64,000 nucleotides of DNA from Actinostola sp. cb2023. Its lineage: Eukaryota; Cnidaria; Anthozoa; Actiniaria; Actinostolidae. The position numbers and the translations under genes were made by a program. Below the pieces are notes generated by a model. That model did no database searches and was not told where the DNA came from. It saw only the letters and a program-made list of their open reading frames with translations. Where the stretch lies: NCBI GenBank assembly GCA_033675265.1, contig JAUJYZ010000280.1:651001-715000 (forward strand), read 5' to 3'. Positions 1 through 11,074 of this stretch are shown one piece after another (positions within the stretch are counted from its first letter, which is position 1; the number at the start of each line of letters is the position of its first letter).

Positions 1-296
1 ATATGCATGCAACAAGTGACCTCAAGTACGTTTGAAAACGTATGATATACGTCTTCGAACAATCGAAGATCTTTATCGATACTCATCGATACAAATAATC
101 TTTCTCGTCATGCAACTATCATTGTCATATTAAATACCCGACTATACGCTCATTGAGCGTCTTCTTCTGTAACAGATCCCTGAAATCTAATGACGTTTTG
201 ATTTCGATTGTATTTTTGCCGTTCACTGACCTGTTTTGAGCGTGGAAATTCTGTTTTAAATAGCGCTACGCGGCGGTTCTATTTAAAAACAATGTC

Positions 297-905
297 AGTT
301 GCGTGAGGAGAGACCTGATGATGACTGACAGTTGCGTGACGAGGGAGACTATATGTCTGATGAAGGGCTATGTACGATCTCGATTTACGAACCGCATTGA
401 CCTTGCTCGCCTTCAATGCTTTGATGTAGTTTTGAAGTACGATTTTTACGATTCCTTTTCCTTCTGAATTTTTCAAACGTGGAATAAAATAAACATCGAT
501 CATGAGTTACTGAAAACAAGAAAGATGAAAGCACAAACCAATCAGGGAAAGCACCGGAGGTCAAGGGGCCAAAATATAAATCTTTTCTCGTCTAGTGAAG
601 TATATACTGTAAAGTTCGCAGTACTGAAATTGCAAGGAAAGCATGTTCTATCGAGCTTGAGTCACGCAACAACGAGCAACCAAAAACTGTTTCATTGTAC
701 ATATACAATACTTTATGATCATTCTAAACCATAGTGTTTTATCTTTATAATCTATCTCTGAAACATTGCAACACGTACAATCTTATTCTGCACGGTTTTC
801 GCTGAATAAACAGATTAGATCACTGTTATCTTTATAATCTATCTCTGAAACATTGCAACACGTACAATCTACATGTGTACGTATTCTGCACGGTTCTCGC
901 TCAAT
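297..905. repeat. Dispersed repeat, copy 1 (second copy 14,158-14,580)
   Basis: Three blocks here recur in the insertion found in duplicated copy A: 297-353 matches 14,518-14,575, 536-594 matches 14,171-14,231, and 669-905 matches 14,246-14,475. The order of the blocks differs between the two places, so the repeat has been rearranged or nested. No protein is recognisable. Part of it (741-905) is itself a tandem duplication of about 88 bp carrying ATCTTTATAATCTATCTCTG, and the same doubling occurs at 14,318-14,475. Confidence 0.75.
357..372 (+). other. Hammerhead-like 'CTGATGAAGGGCTATG' half motif
   Basis: CTGATGAAGGGCTATG matches the 5' half of the motif at 25,033-25,056 (TGATGAAGGGCTATGCCCGAAAC). 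Here the second half of stem II and the GAAAC box are lost: the sequence goes on as TACGATCTCG. It is probably a decayed retroelement terminus. Confidence 0.35.
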
Positions 906-942
906 AAGCACATTACATCACTACCTTGCCTACATGTTTGAT

Positions 943-1640
943 GCATTAGTCTACGGCGCGCGGGCTCTTGCTCGATCGAGCTTTATTGCCATTGACAATA
1001 TTTCATTGACAATGGATATATGGTCGAGAGCAAATTAAAATTAGCAACAAAAGGCCTACTCTGGGGTCCAATGTCGCCTAATAACAAACATGACATAGCG
1101 AGGTCATGATAGTTTTTGAGTTCATTTCATTTGATTTTCAGTTCATTTTTTGAAGAGTTCGAGTTCGTGGAATGAAGTCGTAGAAAGCCCTTTCGAAAAC
1201 GCTCGAGGAAGATTTAGAGTATGCGTATCTGGTATGTAGTAAGCGTATGCGTTTCGATGGCTTGCTTTTCAGTCTCGACTGCCTCGACTGTTTGCATGAC
1301 TTCTGTACATATAGCTTTCCGTATTAGATGTAGTTACATCACTGGTCGTGAGTTCAATTATAAATACTCAAGGACATAACTGTACACGTACTATTACAAT
1401 TAGCAACAAAAGGCCTACTCTGGGGTACAATGTCGCCTAATAACAAACATGACATAGCGAACTAGAATCCTGACCTTTCGATAGCTTCAAGATTTACAGC
1501 TGCTTTCAAAACTAAGATTCAAATCTACTTGAGTCCTGTGTGTCGTTTGTCTTCCCTTATCTGCTTCAGGAGTAATCTTGAAACTCGATACGATCAAATA
1601 CTTCGCATTCTATGACCATGAAAAAAATAAAAAGAATTTG
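943..1640. repeat. Pair of 63-bp direct repeats in otherwise empty sequence
   Basis: Positions 1039-1101 and 1398-1460 are the same 63-bp sequence (AATTAGCAACAAAAGGCCTA and onward), with one mismatch. Between and around them I see no coding signal. The spacing of about 359 bp could reflect a local duplication followed by decay, or target-derived flanks of an old insertion. Confidence 0.8.
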
Positions 1641-1648
1641 TATTTTAT

Positions 1649-1679
1649 AACTCGGGCTTCCTTCGGAAGGGCCCGAGTA
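1649..1679. other. GC-rich hairpin, 'ACTCGGGC...GCCCGAGT' family
   Basis: The perfect stem ACTCGGGC/GCCCGAGT continues into an inner TTCC/GGAA stem with a tiny loop. Related hairpins are at 13,678-13,705 and 46,154-46,182. The outer stem sequences differ but stay complementary. Confidence 0.7.
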
Positions 1680-3005
1680 ATGAGTAGTGTATATGCCAGG
1701 TGACTTCTAAACAACTTGGTGGTAGTAGTGGCGGACCAGTGATTATCAGTTCCTTGTGGTGGAATAGCGGTTATTCATTCTGCACACAGAGTTTTATCAC
1801 TGCGTGGATAGATTCAAATACTGATTCAGTTCAGGCCCGTTTCTCGAAAGTCCCGAAAGCTTATCAGTCGGGTCCGAAAAGGGTTTCTTTAAAATTCTAC
1901 ATCTTCAAAGCAAAGTACTGAGTGTTTACAGACATGAAACTTTGCATGAAGGGAAAGTTTGTTCATATTAAAAACATGTCAAAAGTACAGCTTTGTAGAG
2001 TAGAGTAAGTCAGTGGCTCAGATTTCTGGGATGTCTTTTCGGGCCCGAAACGTTTACGGAGCTTTCGAGAAATATTACTAGAATAGGCCCCTGGATCTGG
2101 AGCTAGAAATCTCCTCATGGCACGTTGTTGAATTGTAATATAAAATGCTCTAAAAAAAAAAAAAAAAAAAAAAAAAACAACAACAAAAAAACAACAATAA
2201 AAAAAAAACACCGACAGATGCTTTCGTATGGCAGTTTGCCTGGAGTCGCCTCGCTTCTATATTCTTCAACTCTTTTTCGTGTTTGATCTCTCTCAAACCA
2301 TTAATAATTCTCGGAGAAGCTCACCAAATATGTTAAGCTCATTAAGAGTCACCAACCAAACCTCTTCACGGTATTGCTTTCATTTCCTGTAACATATGTG
2401 CAAAGATAACAAACAATTGACTAAAACAATATTGATTTTGGCGAGAAAGTGAATTCTCAAACTTATTTATAAAATCACACCCGCGAAGTTAGTGGTTGGA
2501 GAAGCTGGTGGACCTCGGTGTTTTGGATCGAAGACTGATTAGGTAGAAAACTGGTATGAAGTCTCATAATATTGTCATATATTTCTTTTTGGCATTGTCT
2601 ATCCATTGTCCATCATATTACTGTAAAACTCTATCAGCCAAATGTGTTTATTTACAGCAAAAATATCTTGACAATTAGTCGGTCAACAAATTAAATTAAT
2701 TGTATATGCATATGATATAGCATGATTATAGTTTGCCGAACATCTGGCCCACTTTGGACATGGTGCTGAGAACGAGGACGAAGGAAATCAATAAACAAGA
2801 AAAACAAAAGACAATGTAAATCTGTAAGCTAAGTTTAAAACATATACAGTGCGGCATAATTGCAGATAGCAAACGGTTAAGATGTTTTAGATGAAATGAA
2901 ACATTAGTTAAAACTTTACTTTTCGGGGCGTCAGAAAGCAGAACAAATAGAAATATATCAAACACAATACAATAAAAAGAACAAGGGGAAGAAAAAGCTA
3001 ACCCA
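1680..3005. other. Non-coding stretch with a poly-A tract and an old repeat
   Basis: No gene is recognised. An A-rich run with AAC interruptions occupies 2,151-2,210. Positions 2,275-2,395 resemble 11,932-12,060: both contain TCGTGTTTGATCT followed by AAACCATTAATAATTCT and then GGAGAA. This suggests two diverged copies of an unnamed dispersed repeat. Confidence 0.5.
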
Positions 3006-3160
3006 TCTTGCTGTTGAACTGAGCTCTTTGAATAATTGCTGTGCTCTTTGAACACTATATACTCTTGTAGCTCTACTTTGAACAATACATTAATTGCTGT
3101 TGAACTGAACTCTTTGAATCTCTTTGAACAATATATTGCTCAGTGAACTGAGCTCTTTTA
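3006..3160. repeat. Imperfect tandem repeat (TTGAACTGAGCTCTTTGAA type)
   Basis: The phrase 'TGCTGTTGAACTGAGCTCTTTGAA' in variant forms recurs about four to five times with ragged spacing, so it is a degenerate minisatellite. No reading frame is conserved across the units. Confidence 0.6.
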
Positions 3161-3619
3161 CCTTCAATGATAAGTTACAACATAAATAACGTACCAACCG
3201 GTCCTTCTATAGGGGAGCTCTGCATGCATGTCCGGAGTGGATTTTCTATGGAGTATCCGAGATATCTTTCACTGGCTCGTACTGATATTGATTTCTTGAA
3301 TATTCCGTGATTTCAGTGGACCGATGGGAAATAGAGCTACGACTTTGTTATGGCTAGTAATTCATCAGGAGTGTACTGTCTCCTACCTCAGTTTGATTAA
3401 AGGTTCTCGAATAATAATACTGACGATGGAACACCTGCTGTTAAAGGAAAACAAATCACTTGAGATAATACAAAGGGAAGTACCATTGATTCGATACGGG
3501 AAAGTATAAAATGAATACATTGGCGCCGATGATCTTTAAAATCAGTATCTATTTTTGAGTTTCCTTTTTTTTTCATTTGTGTCTTGCCTATTCCTTTTAT
3601 TACTGACTTATTACTGACT

Positions 3620-3737
3620 TATTCCTTCCTTCCTATAATTCGATTCCGCGTTCAGTCTGGCTTCCTTCCTTCCTTCCCGTTTCCTGTTTTTCTTTCTTCC
3701 TTCCCGTTTCTTTTTTTTCTTTCTTCTTTCCCGTTTC
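3620..3737. repeat. Polypyrimidine tract, CTTCC/TTTC units
   Basis: This is a nearly pure pyrimidine stretch with repeated TTCCTTCC and TTCCCGTTTC. The reverse-strand frame over it reads Lys/Glu-rich and is a by-product. Such tracts can adopt triplex DNA. Confidence 0.7.
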
Positions 3738-3883
3738 AAACGCATAAAGTATAACGAATAAATTTAAAATAAATACAATTCTTATTTTAAGGTACCGTAA
3801 AATGCTCTCTTTAGCCCCCGAGCACTTATTCACATTTTTGGGGGTTTTAGGGGGGTCAATAGCGCCATCTAACATGGCTAATA

Positions 3884-4240
3884 GAGTACCGAAGTGATGA
3901 CGTCATAAAAATAAAATTTTCGCTTTATCAACTTTCGATCCCCGATTTCGAAAGAACATCAATAAAGAAGCTAACATGCCAAATTTGAGAGCAATCGGTT
4001 AAATAGCGGCTGAGATATGGCCAGTTGAATATATAATTTCCCCACACAAATCCGGCTATTAATAATTTCGGCTTGGATCATAAAGTTATGATCCAGGCCG
4101 AAATTACAGTGATTTGTGTGGGGAAATTATATATTCAACTGGCCATATCTCATGCAGCCGCTATTTAACCGATTGCTCTCAAATTTGGCATGTAAGCTTC
4201 TATATTGATGTTGTTTTCGTGACGTCACACTTCGATACTC
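3884..4240. mobile_element. Foldback MITE with TA target duplication
   Basis: The element is almost entirely an inverted repeat centred near 4,084. The outer ends are GAGTACCGAAGTG and CACTTCGATACTC, and the inner arms around CCCCACACAAATC pair at length. It is flanked by TA on both sides (3,882-3,883 and 4,241-4,242), which is the Tc1/mariner-type target duplication. There is no open frame of note. TGACGTCA-type sites lie near both ends. Confidence 0.85.
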
Positions 4241-4461
4241 TACTGGCAGTTTTCCAATAACAGATACACTTTAGATTCATATAAAGTAAGATTCAATTAA
4301 ACTAAAACACAACTCTTCACCATTATCAATATCGTGCAGTCATTCATTAAGCGTCGGCTAAGCCTATAGTCGACGCCCGAACATTACATTTGTATCTTAT
4401 TCAGCTAGACTGAGTGGGGTGGAGTGCTTATCATAAAATCACCTCTTAGTGGGCGCTTATA

Positions 4462-4781
4462 CAGCTATTTCAAAAGCGGTTCTCTCGTGTTTCGTGCGTA
4501 TTGCACATTGCGTATTGCACATTGCGTATTGCACATTGCGTATTGCACATTGCGTATTGCATTGTATATTCGATGATTGAAATGCGTCTTAGGTGTATCA
4601 ACTGCCATCATGCCGCCACCACATATAGTGATGGGCTTCGATCGAAAGTTATTTGGTTTGTCGACATTTTGAGCTCAGTGAGTAGAAAAATGATTCTCAG
4701 TATAATCATATTCAAAACGCAATGCGCAATGCGCAATACGCACGAAGCACAATTGCAATACAACGTTTTTTGAAATAGCTG
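4462..4781. mobile_element. 320-bp TIR element with TA flanks
   Basis: Terminal inverted repeats CAGCTATTTCAAAA and TTTTGAAATAGCTG are flanked by TA. Inside the left arm a 14-bp unit (GCGTATTGCACATT) is repeated about five times at 4,498-4,562, and the right arm holds the complementary GCGCAATGCGCAATACGC. It is a non-autonomous mariner-like MITE with an internal tandem repeat. Confidence 0.85.
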
Positions 4782-4789
4782 TATAATAC

Positions 4790-6725
4790 ACAATAACGCG
4801 GCTATGGAGGTTCACGCATTTTTTATTTTATTTATTTATATATATATATATAATCAGGAAAAATGGTGAAGTCTTCATCGACTATTGAGAGTGCTCAACT
4901 AGATAAACTGGAGCTATATATAACTGAATGTACGAAGTAGTTAAGATTGTAAAAACATTTTATCTGCTACTCGGAGTTTCACATGTTACAAGTAACACGA
5001 TCATCAGGCAACTGCCAGAGAAATAGAGATTCATCGAGATATAGAACAAAATTAATACATTATATGCGTGACTAAATATGCGTGACTAATTATATTGGCG
5101 CGTTAATAGCTTGGGTGCGTTTACTGTATCATTTTTCTTTGATAATATTTGCGTGATTTTCGAACCGTTTCAAGGGACACCACTTTTTCGATAAAATGAC
5201 TCTCAGGAAGAAATCCAGTGCGGATTTTTACAAGTCCTCACTATCCGTATATACTGGATCAACCCCGGCATCTACACTATACAACGAAGTCTCACATACA
5301 TCGTTAGAGCAGAAGATCGGATAATATTTGGACGTCCAAACGCCACAATAAAAACGAAGAGTAAGTCCGCAATGCATTGGTATAAAAACGTACAAATAAC
5401 TCGGCGAAATTACGAGAAAAAAACAGAAAGAAAAACTGATATTCGATGATATATACGTTTTCTAACGCCAAACCAACTGCTACTAGCGCGGCGGCGTGTA
5501 GTGCTAAAAAGGATGCTGCGCTATTCCTATAAACATAGTGGAGAGCTCAAAAATATGCGTGAACCAGACCGTGAACCACAGAATTAGGTTGTTTATAGTT
5601 TGACGGATTTTGCTCACCACCGCCGTATGTATTCTACGAGACCACAGAGACGATTTAGTTTGCAATAATAAGACTAAAGAAGCCGCTTTCAACATATTTG
5701 ATGTTTATCAAAACGTATTTACACTAAAACAACTTACACGCCTTTGTCGTTGTCTTTGTCTTGACCAAACCGCGTACTTTATACTAGGCAGGGCCGTCGT
5801 CAAAGAGTCCGCGGCTTTTCAAAATTGATCATACAACGTCTTATATCTGGCTAGCAAAACCATCAGTCTGAATGGTATACTAGAGTATTTATGGTGAGTG
5901 CTCTGAGTAGCAGTGTCGTCTTTTGTTAAGTGCCGTATACGACATGAACAATGCTATTGGCCCCGATTACGTAGATGCTTGGTAGTATCAAGGAAAATAT
6001 CAACATGTTCTCAGTGAAATGACTGATTTTGAAATATAGTTTCAAAAGACGCATGGGCTGATATGACGTCACTTGCAGAGCCTCAAAATAAACATAACTT
6101 ACTTACAACACTCTTGGTATTTAAAGTATTGTGTATGTACGTTTTACTTATAATCTATTTTCTAGCACTAAAAGCGATTGATCTATGCAATGATTTCAGC
6201 TGTGAAGCAAGAATGTCTGCAAACCAAGTGACGTCACACCTCACAGCATGGTTTTCGCCAAAGATCTTTAAAAGCAACCATTTAATCTAAAATTCTTTGA
6301 TATGCTATTATTTCCGTACATCAATAATCTATGTTATATAGTGCAATAAAAAATGCATGCTATACGCACTTCAAGGCCGGATTTCGAAGTTCCGTTCTTT
6401 GGTGTATGCACTTATTCAAACATATTATCGAATGGTAAAGTGCAAGCTCACGATGTAGGGAATCCTATTCATTTGAAATGACTTACGTAGGTAAGTTATT
6501 GCCTTTGATATTCGAATGCGTAAACGTTTATGGCGTCATTGCATCTGAATAGAGATCTTAAAAGGATTGGTAAATTGCCCATGAATCTCTGCGGACCCTT
6601 TCCAAATCACAACCTTTCCGGCGTTTGTTGTCTATTCAGAATAAAGGATACATCAGTCAGTACTGCTTTTGGCAGCTAAGTTTTCAGTAATTCCATTTTG
6701 CCATTGTTAATCATTATTAACTGCG
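4790..6725. other. Non-coding stretch
   Basis: Open frames here are short and unrelated to anything I recognise. Apart from an (AT)n run near 4,836-4,852 I see no repeat, TIR or exon-like signal. Confidence 0.5.
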
Positions 6726-6726
6726 T

Positions 6727-6845
6727 AATAACCTCGCTTGCTCGATCAGCCGACTCAGGAGAATATCAGACCGTACGAACATGAAAGACCGAGGTCTGAT
6801 ATTTCCTGTACTGATCGAGTAAGTGAGTTTTTTTTTGAGGTTATT
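6727..6845. mobile_element. Small inverted-repeat element
   Basis: AATAACCTCGCTTGCTCGATCAG at the left pairs imperfectly with CTGATCGAGTAAGTGAG...GAGGTTATT at the right, and GAATATCAGACC pairs with GGTCTGATATTTC inside. It is a short MITE of about 119 bp without coding sequence. Confidence 0.65.
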
Positions 6846-7202
6846 ATAGTTGTTTATTATATGGCATTTTTAGTCGAGGCGAGGTTATTTTTGTCATGAC
6901 AAAAAATCCGTAATCACCGGGCATTACCGGAGAATCTTGCCCTCTAAACAACCAATCAGATCGCGCGATTTTACCGGAAGTAGTAGCTTGTGCCATATAA
7001 TAATATAATTTCTTGTTTGTATTCACAGCGATGTACAAGCACTATATAAATGTATGAAATACAAGTAGACCCTTAAACTGAATCTTTACTTTGGCTTCTA
7101 CAAAGGTTTGTGGTAATTGATGTTGAAGCCACCATATGTTTCAGCGGTGTAGAAGCATACAAAGTTCTTATCTCAAACAAGTTACACATCCATAAGATAT
7201 AT

Positions 7203-7850
7203 CGCCGGGCCAGCTGGCACCGAAATAGCGCAATCTTGTATAAACTTTTTCAGGATTCATCTGATCGAAGTCAAACTTACCAAAATAGCAGATTTGCCAA
7301 TTCCCAACAATCGTATGTTTTTTTTTTTTAAATTTCAACAGCTTTTGGCGGGAAAATGATGTCTTAAAGTAACGGTCAAAAACTTAGATTCACTTTATAG
7401 AAAATTTTATTAATGTTTCTGAAAGATCTCGGACAGGTTGATTGAATGGCGAAAAAACTATCGACGTTCCCTTCTTCTGTTCAAGAGTTATTGCACCACA
7501 AAATGTGCATATTTTCTAAAAATAGCAACAAAATGGCGGAAAATTCAAATTTCAAGATTCAATATTTGTTAAACGAAGAAGGGAACGTCGATAGTTTTTT
7601 CGCCATTTAATCAACCTGTCCGAGATCTTTCAGAAACATTAATAAAATGTTCTATAAAGTGAATCTAAGTTTTTGACCGTTACTTTAAGACATCATTTTC
7701 CCGCCAAAAGCTGTTGAGATTTAAAAAAAACCAACCACACGATTGTTGGGAATTGGCAAATCTGCTATTTTGGTAAGTTTGACTTCGATCAGATGAATCC
7801 TGAAAAAGTTTATACAAGATTGCGCTATTTCGGTGCCAGCTGGCCCGGCG
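7203..7850. mobile_element. 648-bp foldback MITE, ends CGCCGGGCCAGCTGG
   Basis: The outermost CGCCGGGCC and GGCCCGGCG are complementary. Pairing then continues almost without break for about 300 bp per arm, with a spacer around 7,500-7,560. The arms differ by a few substitutions and by the length of a T/A run at 7,319-7,330, so the element is not brand new. The frame at 7,110-7,331 lies over the left boundary and is not a gene. Confidence 0.9.
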
Positions 7851-8017
7851 TGGAAACAGATCTTCTTTCTTCCCACGTACAACATCCCGATACCTTACCG
7901 CTATCGCTGCTTAGTGCGAATACCATCTAGAGCTTTAAATCTCGCCTCTCCCTAGTCTTCTCGCAGCACGCCGTTTCCTTGCGTGATGACGTAGGAGACT
8001 ACATTTAATTAAGAATG

Positions 8018-8310
8018 TTATTTATTATTATTATTATTATTATTATTCAGACCGACAGACCGACAGACCGACAGACCGACAGACCGACAGACCGACAGAC
8101 CGACAGACCGACAGACCGACAGACCGACAGACCGACAGACCGACAGACCGACAGACCGACAGACCGACAGACCGACAGACCGACAGACAGACAGACAGAC
8201 AGACAAGCAAGCTCACAAGCTTACAAACAACTGAACAAACAAACAAACAAACAAACAAACAACAAACAAACAAACGAGCAGACAAACGAACAAACAAACA
8301 AACGAGCGAA
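8018..8310. repeat. Compound microsatellite: (TTA)n, (GACAGACC)n, (GACA)n, (CAAA)n
   Basis: About nine TTA units (8,020-8,047) are followed by roughly 17 copies of the octamer GACAGACC (to about 8,187), then GACA units, then CAAA units to about 8,310. An 8-bp unit leaves all three plus-strand frames open or repetitive, giving a Pro-Thr-Asp-Arg-Gln pattern that I regard as non-genic. Confidence 0.95.
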
Positions 8311-8599
8311 ATTACCTATCCACCTATATATTTTTAATCCGTAGTGACGTGTAACGTAATATCCCATAGTTTCTTTTAGATACGCCTCAAGCTATGTGTG
8401 ATATCAGCGATCAGATGCCTCGTACCGAAATGAAGAACCGGACTATTTTTGTAGCGGAAATCGTCATTTAATCGATTCATTTATCGGCGTTTTAACAGTG
8501 GTTCATATTCATAGAAGATCATTGATGTAGGTATGGCAAATATTGTGTAGACATACAAATAATGAAATGATAATGACGAGAAGTATAAAGAACTCAGAA

Positions 8600-8690
8600 A
8601 CAACTTCTGAGTTCCAGATGGTATTTGAACCCATGACCTTCCGTATTGGGAACTCTAATGGTGAGCTAAGGTCATTGTAGGTAGATTTTG
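8600..8690 (-). repeat. tRNA-derived SINE fragment
   Basis: On the minus strand the sequence reads ACCTTAGCTCACCATTAGAG (A-box-like), then about 30 bp later GGGTTCAAATACC (B-box-like, consensus GGTTCRANNCC). The spacing is tRNA-like but no full cloverleaf can be drawn, so it is better called a SINE head or tRNA pseudogene than a functional tRNA. Confidence 0.45.
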
Positions 8691-8795
8691 TTTTCCTTAT
8701 TGTTGCTGCACATTTCCATAACTGATGAACGCGATACGCCGTGAATATTTACCATATCACTGGCACGCATGCCTAAAACCATGTAAATTTAATTT

Positions 8796-8862
8796 ACACA
8801 TAAATTACAAGGAATTTACACAGAAATTACAAGGAATTTACACAGAAATTACAAGGAATTTA
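8796..8862. repeat. 22-bp tandem repeat, about three units
   Basis: The unit TTTACACAGAAATTACAAGGAA is repeated three times with one variant copy. The array is cut by the foldback element that follows, and TTACACAG continues on its far side at 9,346. This shows the element inserted into the array. Confidence 0.8.
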
Positions 8863-9345
8863 CACGATGGGCACAAAAGACGCTAAAAATGATCATGTTG
8901 TAAAACTTCTACAGTTTTAATCCAAAAGATACGAAACTTAGCAACTTAACAGTATACGTCAAGTCAACAAATCGTATGTTTTTTAATTTTTAATTTTTAC
9001 GTTTTTTGGCGGGAAAATGACGTCATAAACATGCCAACAAATTTTTAATTTCACAAATTCACTAATTTGATGGATGTATTTGAAAGAACTTGCAAAAACA
9101 TAGCTATAAGAGAAAAGATATCTCAGATATCGTTATTCAACCAAAAGATATTAATTTTTGAAGTTTGAAAAATCCGCCATTTTGTTACTAAAAACAGCCC
9201 CCAAAACGTAAAAATAAAACATAAAAAAACATACGATTTGTTGACTTGACGTATGCTGTCAAGTTGCCAAGTTTCATATCTTTTGGATTAAAACTGTAGA
9301 AGTTTTACAACATGATGATTTTTAGCGTCTTTTGTGCCCACCGTG
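8863..9345. mobile_element. 483-bp foldback MITE, ends CACGRTGGGCACAAAAG
   Basis: CACGATGGGCACAAAAGACG at the left end pairs with CGTCTTTTGTGCCCACCGTG at the right, and the arms pair through to a centre near 9,105. TTA occurs directly outside both ends and may be the target duplication. It contains ATGACGTCAT, a cyclic-AMP-response-like palindrome seen in other foldbacks of this window. Confidence 0.85.
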
Positions 9346-9690
9346 TTACACAGAATGATTTACCGAGGATTTACACCATGAACGCTCACGTTCTTAATTG
9401 ACGTACCGGTGTACATTTCGTCAGAGAGCCCAGGAAATCTTTGTTGAGATCAACGCTGTCCGGTAATACCATTCAGTAATTCATTGTTGGTTGGCGTAGA
9501 CATTGCATGCAATCAACTTCGTGCATATCATACGGTACAACATTGCGTGCGCCGTTCACTCTTATCGTAGCGCGCGCATGTTTGGGGGAACGTCGTGTAT
9601 TTAGTTATTTTAGCGGTTGTTGTGACGAGTTCACTGATCATTCAGGAAAGAGCGGAAACACAGCCCCAGGGGATAGACACAGTTCAGAAA

Positions 9691-10103
9691 AGGTTAATGA
9701 GATGCCTGCTCTGATTGGCCAAAAGTGAACGTAGCAGAAAAGGTGGTCTATCAGCAAAGTGGCACGTGATACGATGACAGAAGGTTAATGAGATGCCTGC
9801 TCTGATTGGCCAAAAGTAAACGTAGCAGAAAAGGTGGTCTATCAGCAAAGTGGCACGTGATACGATGACAGAAGGTTAATGAGATGCCTGCTCTGATTGG
9901 TCAAAAGTGACAGAAGGTTAAAACGTAGCAGAAAAGGTGGTCTATCAGCAAAGTGGCACGTGATACGATGACAGAAGGTTAATGAGATGCCTGCTCTGAT
10001 GCTCTGATGTGGCCAAAAGTAAAAATGCTGCTCTGATTGGCCAAAAAACGTAGCAGAAAAGGTGGTCTATCAGCAAAGTGGCACGTGATACGATGACAGA
10101 AGG
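9691..10103. repeat. 91-bp minisatellite, four units
   Basis: Units begin at 9,691, 9,782, 9,873 and 9,976 with AGGTTAATGAGATGCCTGCT and share CGTAGCAGAAAAGGTGGTCT and CACGTGATACGATGACAG. The third unit is about 103 bp through internal duplication, and the fourth has extra copies of TGCTCTGATTGGCC. Each unit holds a CACGTG E-box and an ATTGG (CCAAT) box, so the array multiplies potential protein-binding sites. Confidence 0.9.
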
Positions 10104-10582
10104 CAACCGCTCGTTTTAGCCGTCAAACTGCACGAACTCTGTCGCTTTCTCTCCGAGATCCACAGCAAGGTTTTGATTTTTTCTCCTGACACGCTTTGTC
10201 GATCAGGTATTTGCAAGTGGCCTGAAACGGTGCCAGGAACAATGGTGTCAACTTTCTCTTTTAAAACATAAACACGACATTCTAGAGCTTTAATTGTTTA
10301 TTATCAGTTTTTATCGAACTGCTCAGATATAACTCCAAAAGTGATAATTGATTTGAAATGGCAGAATTTGTCAACAGATTTTAAATCCTTCAACCAGGCA
10401 GTATGTTCCTGGAGACGGCTCTGTCAGCAGGGAAGGCAGTGCGACGCTCTGTATTCGCATCTGATTCTGTCTCGACCTATAGACTGTCTGGCCATGATTG
10501 GCTAATAACGGCGACATTTTTACAGATGGTCCGCGCAGTTAGGAGCTAGAGTCGCTATGTAATACAATAGAGAGTTTTAGCA

Positions 10583-10786
10583 AACACGACGCGACGTGAG
10601 AACACGACGTTAGATGACGAATATATCACATTTGGCATTGCGTGACTACCGTGACAACGTCGCGACGTCAAGTTCACGACGCCATTTCACTTGTTTTCAC
10701 GTCCTCTTCATGACGTTGAGGACGCCAACGGTCGTTTCACAGTTATTCGTCAGCGTGCGCGCCGTCCTCTTTCACGTCGCGTCGTA
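10583..10786. mobile_element. TIR element, ends ACACGACGCGACGTGA
   Basis: Inverted ends ACGACGCGACGTGA and TCACGTCGCGTCGT lie about 204 bp apart. The interior is CpG-rich and repeats ACGTC-like words. It is a short MITE, and the open frame over it has no protein character. Confidence 0.7.
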
Positions 10787-10857
10787 TCAGACCTAGGGAG
10801 TGTTTTCACATCTTCCCTTAGACTCCTACGTAACCGTTTTTAGTTCCGCTAATCTCT

Positions 10858-11070
10858 CCGATTGACCCTATTCCAGAATAAGAATACACGGAATAAACAC
10901 TTGGATGCTTTTATTTCAGGACATTTAAAATTCCAAACTGTTCCTTGTAACGTTATTATGATACAACAACGAATCGTTTTATTTTACAGTGGACAGTAGC
11001 TGATTGACAGCGATTTAGGGATGTTAATTCTGTGTATTCCTATTCTGGAATACGGTCAATCGAACGCACC
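10858..11070. mobile_element. Inverted-repeat element with GATTGACC..ATTCCAGAAT ends
   Basis: GATTGACCCTATTCCAGAAT at the left pairs with ATTCTGGAATACGGTCAATC at the right, extending inward through AGAATACACGGAAT. The arm length is about 36 bp with a spacer of about 135 bp. I know similar 'GGGTGCGTTCGATTGACC' ends from animal hAT-like MITEs, but the superfamily is not proven here. Confidence 0.65.
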
Positions 11071-11074
11071 CTTA

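Noticed and set aside
8015..8344. CRISPR-like array of short regular repeats
   Set aside because: Units are contiguous octamers without unique spacers, and the sequence context is eukaryotic.
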